Source: Pseudonocardiaceae bacterium | GTDB taxonomy: Bacteria > Actinomycetota > Actinomycetes > Mycobacteriales > Pseudonocardiaceae | Direction of reading: 5' to 3' | NCBI GenBank assembly: GCA_025937115.1 | Contig: JAICSB010000032.1 | Location: forward strand, 1 to 15,215 | Length of the DNA: 15,215 nucleotides | In this document: positions 6,271 to 13,681 of the stretch, piece by piece | Layout of the letters: each line of letters opens with the position of its first letter | Position numbering within the stretch: the stretch's first letter is position 1 | Program-made: the position numbers and the translations under genes | Notes under the pieces: model-generated | The model's database searches: none | The model's input: only the letters and a program-made list of their open reading frames with translations | What the model was told of the DNA's origin: nothing

Positions 6271-7872
6271 GTGACGGATGCTCTGGGGCACTGGACGGTG
6301 GAGTTCTACGACTTCACCTCGGTGCTTCCGCAGGTCGATGTTGAGGAGCTTGCCGGGTTCGGGGATGTACACGAGCGGGCAGCGCGGAACGGTGCACGGC
6401 ACGGGACACCGATCGTGCTGGAGCCGTCTGGCCACGCGGATCCGAGGATCAACCTGTTCTTCCGGACCGGGACGATGGCCGGTCGGAGTCCGTCGACGTG
6501 GCGACGGTATGCCTACGCACTGGTGGTGTGGTTGGAGTTTCTGCGGGTGTTCGGCCGTTCCTGGGACGAGGCGACTCCCCGGGATGTGGAAGCGTTCAAG
6601 GACTGGCGGCTGACTGATCTCCGCAACGGTGAACGAGTACAGCCGACGAGTTTCGACACCGATCGTGCGGCGTTGAACGCCTTCTACGGCTGGGCCGCTG
6701 CTCGGTATGCGGTGCGCAATCCGGTTCCCAGCGTGTCTCGGCCGGATACCAGGCGCGTGTATGGCAGCGACGTCGGCCTCAGCCGAAGACGAGGATCACG
6801 TGATCCCCTCCGCCCGGCAGGGTCGAGTCGCCGGCAGGTGAAGTGGATGCTGCGTCAGGCGTTCGAGCAGTGGCGCGACATCGGGTTGTGCGGCTATGGG
6901 TTCGATGGACTACGCCGTCCTGGTTGGCGCGGGGCGAATGAGGACCGGGACGCGGCGTTCGTCGACGGATTGTTCGGCACCGGTCTGCGGTTGCGGGAGT
7001 GGGCGAGTGTGCTGGACGTCGAACTGCCGGTGCTGGGCACGGAGCGCTTCCCGAAAGCGTGGTTGTCGGCGGCGTGTATCAAGGGCGGCAGGGACGGCCG
7101 GTTCTACCGGGTTCCGCGTGGTGTTCTGCGTGCGGTTGCTGCTTACGCTGACCCGCTGGAGGGTTCGCGGGTCGAGGCGATCCGCCGGGCCCAACGCCAG
7201 GGCCGCTACGAGCGGCTGTCCGGGCTGCGGACCGTCACCGGTTACAACGCTCGGGCCCGCACCCTGCAGGTTGCGGCCGCGAACGGGACAACCACCATCT
7301 CAGTGGACGTCATCGGCCCGGATGAACGGCGCCTGCTGTTCCGCCGCACCCCACAGGGACTGGAGCCGCTGGCGTTGTGGCTGGTGCCCGGCGGGTTGCC
7401 GAAGAAGGCGCACGGCTGGGAGGACACCTTCCAAGCGGCCAACCAACGGATCTCGGGTCTTTGGACAGCGTCGGGCGGCCGGGCAGAGGAGTGTCCTTTG
7501 TGGGCGCGCCCGCACATGTGTCGGCACTCTTTCGCGCTGAAGTGGTTCTCCATCCTGTCCGTGGTCTGGAAGCACCGCGTCGACGGCTTCGACGGCGAGG
7601 AGATGAAGGACCTGCGGGAGCAGTTCGGCGACATCTGGTACCAGCTCGCGGCACTGCTTGGTCACCGGGACCCGATGACCGCGAAGGACATCTATCTGGA
7701 ACCGTTCTCCACATTGGAGATCGACTACTTGATGTCGCTGTTGGATGAGGACGAGACCACAGCAGTGGACGCCCTGATGGGGACGCTTGCCGCCGGCAGC
7801 GGTCGCACCTTGATCAGCGTGACCTCGCCAGCGTCCTCGACGGGAGCGATCGAGGGCGGTCAGGCCTGGTGA
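6271..7872 (+). CDS. Tyrosine recombinase A (TnpA-like)
   Basis: An intact frame of 533 residues. The N-terminal part (SPSTWRRYAYALVVWLEFLR) is the SAM-like core-binding domain. The catalytic part has GTGLRLREW (box I arginine), HMCRHSFALKW (HxxR), LLGHRDPM (second histidine) and KDIYLEP (nucleophilic tyrosine), so all essential residues are present. GTG 6271 is preferred because GGAG sits six bases upstream; a TTG at 6259 overlaps that site and would add four residues. The stop overlaps the next start as GTGA. In Tn554-like elements this enzyme, together with its partners, excises and inserts the element site-specifically. It is the only recombinase in the window that looks fully functional. 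Confidence 0.85.
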   Translation: MTDALGHWTVEFYDFTSVLPQVDVEELAGFGDVHERAARNGARHGTPIVLEPSGHADPRINLFFRTGTMAGRSPSTWRRYAYALVVWLEFLRVFGRSWDEATPRDVEAFKDWRLTDLRNGERVQPTSFDTDRAALNAFYGWAAARYAVRNPVPSVSRPDTRRVYGSDVGLSRRRGSRDPLRPAGSSRRQVKWMLRQAFEQWRDIGLCGYGFDGLRRPGWRGANEDRDAAFVDGLFGTGLRLREWASVLDVELPVLGTERFPKAWLSAACIKGGRDGRFYRVPRGVLRAVAAYADPLEGSRVEAIRRAQRQGRYERLSGLRTVTGYNARARTLQVAAANGTTTISVDVIGPDERRLLFRRTPQGLEPLALWLVPGGLPKKAHGWEDTFQAANQRISGLWTASGGRAEECPLWARPHMCRHSFALKWFSILSVVWKHRVDGFDGEEMKDLREQFGDIWYQLAALLGHRDPMTAKDIYLEPFSTLEIDYLMSLLDEDETTAVDALMGTLAAGSGRTLISVTSPASSTGAIEGGQAW

Positions 7873-9581
7873 GCACGCGATCCCGTGGCGGGCGGCGCGC
7901 TGCTCAGCCCACCCTGGCATGGCAACCGCCGCAGCGTCTGCTCGCCGATGGCACGTCGGTGCGGTTCATCGAGGAAACCGGAGGACAGGAGAAGGTCTTC
8001 GACTTCACAACCATCAAGGCGGAACCGGACTTGCGACAGTGGCTCGCGCGTGTCCTAGCGCGCAGGGTCAGCGCCCGATCGGCGACCAAGAAGACCACGA
8101 CCGTCGAAGCCCACTTCGGGATCCTGCGCCTGTTCGCCGCCAGCCTCGCCGCGGCGGATCGGCCGGTGCGCACACCAGCCGATCTGCGAGACGGCCACGT
8201 CACTGCGTTTTGTGAACGTCACGCTGGCTTGAAGTCGCAAGGCAGCTACATCGATCATCTCCGCAGCCTGCTACGCGATGATCCCGAGATCCCCGCCGAG
8301 TTCCGCGCTGCCCTGATCCGGGCTCGAGTCTCACGTGAGCCAGAACTCCAGACGCCCAAGGACCCGGGCTACTCGGACGCCGACTGGCAACTGATCACGA
8401 CGGCACTGCGCAGGGACGTACGCCTGGCCCGCGACCGGATCCGTGTCGGCCGAGACCTCCTGCGCCGGTTCCGCGCCGGACAACTCGCCGATAAGAACGA
8501 CACCCATGTCGCTGAGCTGCTGGATGTCTTCGACCGAACGGGTGAGCTCCCCCGAGGGGCAGATGGTGAGGCGACTGGCCGGGTGAGCAGGGCCGGAGGC
8601 GTTGGGGGACTCGAGTCGCGACTGTGTTTGACCTTGCGGGAGATGACCGCGTTCGCGCTGCTGCTCACCGCTGTGACCGGGGAGAACTTCGGCACGGTGG
8701 CCGCCTGGCCGGCGGTGTCCTACCGACCGGATGGCGCGAGAGGTGAGGGCCCGGGCATCGCGCTGCTTGAGGCGGTCAAGCCGCGTCGCGGTCCGGAGCG
8801 TGAGCACATGATCACCCCGTTGGAGGATTTGCCACCCAGCCTGGCCGAGATCCTGTCCCCGCCGACCGAGGAAGACCGCCTGTTCCGGTCACCGCTGAGG
8901 GTCTACCAGCTGCTGCTCGAACTCACCGAGGTCACCCGGCGGCACGGCGGCCACACGAACGCGTTCAGCGCCTACGCGCTGACTCGGGGCCCACTGGGCA
9001 CGAGCCACTGGATCAGCACGGTCGGCCCGCATCACGTGGTGCGCTGGGCCAGGTCCCACGGCTTCCCCAACGCCGAGTCCTCGGCAGCGGGCAAGCCTGC
9101 GGTGGACGTACGCCGGATCCGGCAGACCGTGATCGAGCGGCGGCGGCGACCCATCGCCCATACCCGCCAGACGATGAACGACCACTACCTTCTGCCAAGC
9201 CCGGGTGTCCATCAGGACAGCCAGCAGGTCATTGCCTCCGCGCTGCGCGAGGAGGTCACCAAAGCCCGCCAGCGACACGCAATGCCGGTTCTTACCTCGT
9301 CGTTCGTGGCCGGAGCCGAGAAAGACCCAGTCGGTGCGGCAGCCGTGGCGGGGCTGGAGCCGGAAGTCCTGGCGCGACTGCTGGCGCGGGAGCAGGACAC
9401 CGCGCTGGCCTCGTGCACCGACCACCTGGCCGGTCCGCATGCCACTCCAGGGACCCCTTGCCCAGCATCGTTCTTGGACTGCCTTGACTGCGAGAACGCC
9501 CGCGCGCTGCCCCATCAGCTACCGGTCCAGATCGCCGCGGCCGACCGCATCGCTGCATTGCGGCTACACATCGACCCGTGA
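7869..9581 (+). CDS. Tyrosine-recombinase-like protein B, C-terminus split off by a frameshift
   Basis: The frame gives 570 residues, starting with a GTG that overlaps the stop of recombinase A. Residues in the N-terminal third (ATKKTTTVEAHFGILRLFAA) resemble a core-binding domain. The C-terminal part has RQTVIERRRRPIAHTRQTMN then DHYLLPSPG, and a cysteine cluster CPASFLDCLDCENARALP. The usual box I arginine is replaced (TAVTGENFGTV), so this protein type seems to be an accessory recombinase-like subunit rather than a full catalyst. The frame stops at TGA 9579, yet the next 52 codons (9578-9736) in another frame continue the family's C-terminus. A single lost base in the run before GTG (CCGG to CCG) would explain this. 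Confidence 0.75.
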   Translation: MSTRSRGGRRAAQPTLAWQPPQRLLADGTSVRFIEETGGQEKVFDFTTIKAEPDLRQWLARVLARRVSARSATKKTTTVEAHFGILRLFAASLAAADRPVRTPADLRDGHVTAFCERHAGLKSQGSYIDHLRSLLRDDPEIPAEFRAALIRARVSREPELQTPKDPGYSDADWQLITTALRRDVRLARDRIRVGRDLLRRFRAGQLADKNDTHVAELLDVFDRTGELPRGADGEATGRVSRAGGVGGLESRLCLTLREMTAFALLLTAVTGENFGTVAAWPAVSYRPDGARGEGPGIALLEAVKPRRGPEREHMITPLEDLPPSLAEILSPPTEEDRLFRSPLRVYQLLLELTEVTRRHGGHTNAFSAYALTRGPLGTSHWISTVGPHHVVRWARSHGFPNAESSAAGKPAVDVRRIRQTVIERRRRPIAHTRQTMNDHYLLPSPGVHQDSQQVIASALREEVTKARQRHAMPVLTSSFVAGAEKDPVGAAAVAGLEPEVLARLLAREQDTALASCTDHLAGPHATPGTPCPASFLDCLDCENARALPHQLPVQIAAADRIAALRLHIDP

Positions 9582-9736
9582 TTTGGCGTGCTCGCCACGA
9601 ACCACGGCTGCGGCAACTCGACGACATCCTCAACGCCTATCCACCCGCCGAGCGCGAGCATGCCCGCCGGGCACTCACCGACCGGCAGCAGCAGATGGTC
9701 GACGAACTCCTGAAGGGCCGGTGGGATCTGCGATGA
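9578..9736 (+). other. Displaced C-terminal piece of recombinase B
   Basis: GTG 9578 overlaps the stop of the previous frame, and 52 codons follow: VIWRARHEPRLRQLDDILNA, then AEREHARRALTDRQQQMVDE and LLKGRWDLR. Homologues of protein B, as I know them, end in a similar helical segment (LTDLL...AER.DAR.ALTDADRALVD), so this is most simply the missing C-terminus of protein B, shifted by a one-base deletion. Its TGA overlaps the ATG of recombinase C as ATGA, which is the junction expected for the unbroken gene. It could still be made as a separate small protein by coupling. Confidence 0.6.
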
Positions 9737-11655
9737 CGGCGACAGCCGTTAAGTGGCAGGACCGCGACAGCCCTGGCGACGGTTGGCCCGGTGACGACAT
9801 CCTCATCCTGCGCGGCCGCATCGTCCGCCCCGGCACACCGACCGGCCGGCTGTCTCGGTTCAGCGACGACGTCTTGATCCTGCACCTGCTCATCCAGACG
9901 CCCACCACGCGGTCAACAGCCTGCACTGGCGGAAGTGGCCACAGCACCTGGTCAGGCCGTTTAAGACCGTTGGCCTGGCCATGTTGGACCAGCCCTGTCC
10001 CGAAGCGGAGGCGATCGCGACCGGTTGCGACCGGCTGGGCATCGATACCGTTGGGATCAAGTTGCGGGACTTGCGGGTCTTCTCCGAATGGATGCGCGAT
10101 CGAGGTCTGTGGCGGCTGTGTGAGGTCACAGACCGAGAGCTGGACGCCTATCTCGCCCACGTCCTGGCACTGGCGAAGTCTCCTGGGCGCAAGGCTTCCT
10201 TGCTCGCGGCGGTGCGGACCGCGTGGGTCTTCCGGGAGCATCTGCCGCCAGAGTGCCGGTTTGCCGCGGTCCGACCGTGGGGCGGAGCCAGTGCGCACAG
10301 CTTGGCCGGGAAGACGCCACCGAGCCGGGAGAACAAGACACCTCGCATCGCGCCGGCGACGATGGAATCCCTGCTCGCGTGGTCGCTTCGGATGCTGGAC
10401 GTGATGGGCCCAGATATCCGTGACGCTTGGACCGAGTACAAGCGCCTGGGCCCCAGTCAGCTCCCACCACAATTCGGAGCGATCACGGGGCGGATCGACG
10501 GGCGCCCGTGGCAGGACCACCCGATCACCATCAGCCAACTGTTCGACCTGGTCCGATTCCTTGCCGCAGCATGTTTTGTGATCGTCTGTTACCTCAGTGG
10601 GGCCAGGCCAGGCGAAGCTCTCAACCTTCGCCGCGAGTGCCGCCACGAGGACACCGAGACCGGTCAACTGCTGGTCACCGGCCAGCGCGGCAAAGGTCAC
10701 GGCCGCCAACCAATAGCGAGGGAGCCAGACGAGCTTCACCGCCCGTGGGTCGTCGTGGAACCGGTCCACACCGCGATCGGCATGCTGGAGAGCCTGTCCA
10801 CGTCGCCGTTCCTGTTTCCCGCCAGTCTCGTCCATGCCCAAGACCGACGACCAGCCAATGACCACGCCCGCGTGTCCCGCTACATGACACGCGACCTCGA
10901 ACAGTTCACCGCCTGGGTCAACTCGACGTTCATCAACGCTGACGGCAAGCCCGCGATCCCACCGGACCCGAGCAAGCACATCCACCCCTCCCGGTTCCGC
11001 CGGACCCTGGCCTACTTCGTCGTCCGCAAACCCCGCGGCCTGATCGCCGCCGCACTTCAATACGGCCACACCAGCACGAAAGTGACTCTGTCGTACGTCG
11101 GAAGCGCGGACAACGGATGGATGGAAGACCTCGCCGTCGAGCGACTCGAACAGGTGCTGGAGCAGACCGACCGCGACTGGTCGTCACTCACCGGCGGCGA
11201 GCATGTCAGCGGACCATCGGCCGAGGAATACAAGGCCCGCGTCAGTCGCGCTACACGGTTCACCGGAAGGATCATCAACCGGGTCCGTAACGTCGAGCGT
11301 TTCATGGCCCAGGCTCGACCCGAGCATCCACCACGGCGAGGGCATGACCTGCGTCTGGCGGGCCGAGACAGCGGCCTGCCGAAAAATCAAACTGGAGCTG
11401 GGGCTGCCCGCCGACGATGCTCCTGACGAGTCGGAGTGCCGCTCGAACTGCCAGAACCTCGCCTACACCGACCGGGACATCGACCAGATCCGCCAACGGC
11501 TCGCCCTGCTCGATCTTGGCGCCGCCGATCCACTGGCACCCCGTCCACTGCGAGACCGCGCCGCCGCCCAGGCCGCCCAGGCACGCCAGGTTGTCCAACG
11601 ACACCAACAATCCCGCAGGCCCGATCCCGCCGAGGCGCGAGGAACAACCGGATGA
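9733..11655 (+). pseudogene. Tyrosine recombinase C with two compensating frameshifts
   Basis: ATG 9733 opens MTATAVKWQDRDSPGDGWPG through RLSRFSDDV. Near 9873-9878 one base is lost, and AHPDAHHAVNSLHWRKWPQH onward is in a second frame up to about 11312. There an extra G returns the reading to the first frame, which gives DPSIHHGEGMTCVWRAETAA, then ESECRSNCQNLAYTDRDIDQ and TGA 11653. The whole span is exactly 641 codons, as the intact gene would be. The middle carries catalytic motifs: SGARPGEALNLR (box I), HPSRFRRTLAYF (HxxR), QYGHTSTKVTLSYVG (histidine and tyrosine). The C-terminal cysteine motif (C...C...C...C) is typical of this subfamily. Unless both shifts are sequencing errors, no full protein is made. 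Confidence 0.75.
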
Positions 11656-12071
11656 GCCGCACCCCACGCGACCGCGACGCCGAGCAGACAGCCATCCGGG
11701 CCGCGGCAGACCGGCTCCTGACCGGCATTCCGTTGCATTCCACAACCGGCACGCTCACCAGCACCGAACTCATCACCGAGTCCGGCCTACGCCGCGACGT
11801 GGTCTACGAACACCGCGACCTCGTCGATGAGTTCAAAGCCCGAGCGAAGGCCCAGAACACCACTCCGCTCGCGATGCAACACCTCGTCGATGACCACACC
11901 ACCACGAAGAAGGAACTGGCCAGCGTCAAGGAAGCGCTCACCAAGGAACGGACCACGAACTCGGTCCTCCGCCGGGTCATCGCCGAACTCTCCCTGGAAC
12001 TGGAGCAAGCCAGGGAGGAACTCGCCCAAGGCCATCAAGTCACCCGACTACCCACCCGGTCACGGTCGTAA
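11652..12071 (+). CDS. TnpC/DUF6262-like small transposition protein
   Basis: 139 residues from an ATG that overlaps the stop of recombinase C (ATGA). The N-terminal half has a helix-turn-helix-like stretch, TSTELITESGLRRDVVYEHR, followed by a long coiled-coil: TTKKELASVKEALTKERTTN then VIAELSLELEQAREELAQ. Small basic helical proteins of this type end Tn554-like operons, where TnpC influences orientation and efficiency of transposition. The frame is intact. The larger open frame that begins at 11436 is an artefact of overlap with recombinase C. Confidence 0.8.
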   Translation: MSRTPRDRDAEQTAIRAAADRLLTGIPLHSTTGTLTSTELITESGLRRDVVYEHRDLVDEFKARAKAQNTTPLAMQHLVDDHTTTKKELASVKEALTKERTTNSVLRRVIAELSLELEQAREELAQGHQVTRLPTRSRS

Positions 12072-12097
12072 GTCCCGGGCGCCTCACACACAGATAT

Positions 12098-12156
12098 TGC
12101 TGGGCTTTTTCTGGGCATTGTGCTTCACTGCTGGTATGCCCAGGAAAAGCCCAGCA
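12098..12156. promoter_or_regulatory. Long hairpin/dyad spanning the start of the zone-3 operon
   Basis: Arms 12098-12118 and 12136-12156 are inverted repeats of 21 bases with one mismatch in DNA, which becomes a U-G pair in RNA, so the stem can be fully paired; the loop is 17 bases. The left arm starts TGCTGGGC and the right arm starts with the ATG of the next gene. It could be an operator for a dimeric regulator, a leader hairpin that hides the start codon, or a terminator for the preceding mobile element. No clear -10/-35 pair is visible in 12072-12097. Confidence 0.65.
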
Positions 12157-13041
12157 GAGGGTGAGGTGGTCGCGGCGGTGCGGCGGCTCCTGCGGCGTGG
12201 GCTGCCGGTCACCCCGGCCAGCACGGACGCGGTCTTGCTGGAGCTGCGCGGGATCGTCGCCAGGGCAGTGGATCCGGCGGATGAGGCCAGCCGCACGGCC
12301 GCGCTGGACGGCACGCTGCGCGGGCTGTTGGCGCGATTCCCGGACGCCCGCTACGCCTCGGCGGCGCGGGCGTTGTTCGGGCTGCCGCCGGCCGAGCCAG
12401 GACAGAACCTGACCGTTCGCCGCGAGTTCGCGGCTGAACAGTCCGGGCACGAGGTCCACCACTTCCGCAAGCGGGTCGAGCCCAAACTGGTCGAGAAGAT
12501 CGCCTGGGAGCTGCTGGCCGACGCCGACCGGTTCACCCGCTCGCCGAGGATCGCGCCCCGGCTGGCACCGGCCGCCGGGCGGCAGCCGATCCTGGCGGAC
12601 CCGTTCGCCTGGGAGGTCGCTGAGAACGAGGAGCAGTTGTCCCGGTTGTGGTCGGCGATCTACGCCGCCCGCGCCGAACTGCTCGCCGTCGAGCGGCTGA
12701 TCAGCCTGCGCGCCGACCGAATGGACATTGTCCGCATGGCCGTCACCGCCGCCTGGCGGTGGGCGGCTGTCCGCGCCGAGGCGATCAACTACACCACCGC
12801 GTTCGCCCCCGAGCCGCAAACCTCGGTGGACGAGCTGGTCGCCTTGGCTGGATGGACCCCGGCTCTGACGGCTGCGCAGGCGTCCCGGCTGACCGAGGCC
12901 GCTACCGGCGGAGCCAGCCGGGAACAGTTCGTCGCCGCCCTGCACGGCGAAACCGGGCTGGGCAACGTCTGGACCGAGGGCTTCCTGGCCCGCACCCCAT
13001 CCCCGGAGAACACCTCCGAGAAGAACGGACAGTTGTCGTGA
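12136..13041 (+). CDS. Actinobacterial HTH-like protein of unknown function, first gene of operon
   Basis: The product is 301 residues if it starts at ATG 12136 and 291 if at GTG 12166, which has AGAGGG just upstream; the ATG lies inside a hairpin and has no ribosome site, so the GTG is a serious alternative. Residues 61-130 (LRGLLARFPD, ARYASAARALFGL, LTVRREFAAEQSG, VHHFRKRVEPKLVEKIAWEL) follow the pattern seen at the N-terminus of many Streptomyces NTPase/conflict proteins, where a short helical domain resembling a winged or HTH fold precedes an effector. Here it is followed by a helical region (ARAELLAVERLISLRADRMD) with no catalytic motif I recognise. Its stop overlaps a GTG start. A sensor or regulator role for the downstream enzymes is inference. 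Confidence 0.75.
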   Translation: MPRKSPAEGEVVAAVRRLLRRGLPVTPASTDAVLLELRGIVARAVDPADEASRTAALDGTLRGLLARFPDARYASAARALFGLPPAEPGQNLTVRREFAAEQSGHEVHHFRKRVEPKLVEKIAWELLADADRFTRSPRIAPRLAPAAGRQPILADPFAWEVAENEEQLSRLWSAIYAARAELLAVERLISLRADRMDIVRMAVTAAWRWAAVRAEAINYTTAFAPEPQTSVDELVALAGWTPALTAAQASRLTEAATGGASREQFVAALHGETGLGNVWTEGFLARTPSPENTSEKNGQLS

Positions 13042-13083
13042 CCAGCACCAAGAAGAACGGACAGTTGTCGTGACGAGCACCAA
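13021..13083 (+). repeat. 32-bp imperfect tandem duplication at a gene junction
   Basis: AAGAACGGACAGTTGTCGTG occurs at 13021 and again at 13053, followed each time by AC(C/G)AGCACCAA. The period is 32 bases. The unit contains the end of one gene and the start of the next, so the junction has been copied. Confidence 0.85.
13038..13073 (+). CDS. 11-codon mini-ORF created by the tandem duplication
   Basis: GTG 13038 overlaps the stop of the upstream gene (GTGA) and encodes MTSTKKNGQLS; its own TGA (13071-13073) again overlaps the GTG start of the NTPase gene. The ORF therefore bridges two stop-start couplings where a single overlap probably existed before. The peptide merges the start of the downstream protein (MTST) with the end of the upstream protein (KNGQLS). 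It probably serves as a translational bridge rather than as a functional peptide. Confidence 0.5.
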   Translation: MTSTKKNGQLS

Positions 13084-13675
13084 TCCCGCTCTGGCCGCCG
13101 CGCTGGAGGCGACGGCGACCGGCGATCCGCGCCGTTACGTCATCACTGGCGGCCCGTCCTCGGGCAAGGACGACCTGATCGAGGCGGTGCACGCCGCCGG
13201 GATTCCGTGCATGGTCGACGAGCCCGGTCGGGAGATTTATCGCAAGCACCGCGAACGGCTCGGCCGCCATCTGCGCAAGGAGGACCGCCGCGAGTACTCC
13301 CTGGAGGTGCTGGAGGCGTTCATCACCGAATACACCGCGCACACCAACGGGATTCGCTTCTACAACCGGGGCATCCCGGACGGCTACGGCTGGGAGGGGT
13401 TCTTCGGCCTCAAGCCGACGCCGCAGCTGGAGGAGGCCACCCGACGCTATCGCTACGACGCGATCTTCGTGCTCGATCCGCTGGACACCTTCGAGGACCC
13501 CGACGACATCGTTTGGGCCAAGGACCGCGAGATCCGCCGCGTCCACGAACTGATCGTGCAGGGCTACTACGACGCCGGCTACGAACCGGTGTTCGTCGCC
13601 CCCGACTCGGCGAGCGCTCGGCTGGACTTCATCTGCGCCAACCTCCGCCTGCCCAAACCCAGCCGAGGAGCGTGA
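13070..13675 (+). CDS. P-loop NTPase/kinase-like protein (AAA_28 type) with altered Walker A
   Basis: 201 residues. YVITGGPSSGKDDLIEAVHA carries the P-loop at residues 27-34, but the residue after the lysine is Asp rather than Ser/Thr, which normally binds the Mg ion. Later motifs fit the AAA_28/NadR-kinase-like family: CMVDEPGREIY, RFYNRGIPDGYGW (residues 97-108, the RGIPD signature), AIFVLDPLDTFEDPD (second strand) and a lid with arginines around AKDREIRRVHELI, then YYDAGYEPVFVAPD. Members phosphorylate nucleosides or act as small ATPases. The gene lies between the regulator-like gene and the synthetase-ASCH fusion and is coupled upstream by GTGA. It may be a nucleotide kinase, or a degenerate binder because of the GKD change. 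Confidence 0.8.
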   Translation: MTSTNPALAAALEATATGDPRRYVITGGPSSGKDDLIEAVHAAGIPCMVDEPGREIYRKHRERLGRHLRKEDRREYSLEVLEAFITEYTAHTNGIRFYNRGIPDGYGWEGFFGLKPTPQLEEATRRYRYDAIFVLDPLDTFEDPDDIVWAKDREIRRVHELIVQGYYDAGYEPVFVAPDSASARLDFICANLRLPKPSRGA

Positions 13676-13681
13676 CCTGAG

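Larger units (their letters stand above)
6225..12080 (+). mobile_element. Tn554-like / recombinase-trio element (approximate ends)
   Basis: Three tyrosine-recombinase-type genes and a small TnpC/DUF6262-like gene follow one another with 4-nt stop-start overlaps (7869-7872, 9733-9736, 11652-11655), the architecture of Tn554-type and related actinobacterial elements. The left end is placed where radical SAM homology stops (6219-6227). The right end is only known to lie after 12071. I found no long terminal inverted repeats, as expected for this class. The radical SAM N-terminus does not reappear on the right, so a later deletion or rearrangement followed insertion. Two of the three recombinases are frameshifted, so the element is probably immobile. 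Confidence 0.65.

Noticed and set aside
9205..10404. A 399-codon plus-strand open frame
   Set aside because: Its first 176 codons are an antiparallel-composition shadow inside recombinase B. Only the part from ATG 9733 to about 9875 is real recombinase C sequence, and the rest is out-of-frame translation after the shift.
11827..12135. Upstream extension of the 12136 gene
   Set aside because: It overlaps the TnpC-like gene in another frame and encodes Arg/Pro/Ser-rich sequence typical of a shadow frame. Protein-like sequence begins at 12136 or 12166.
12040..13083. A 347-codon minus-strand open frame
   Set aside because: It is the antisense shadow of the HTH-like gene, rich in Gly/Arg/Gln, with no ribosome site or motif.
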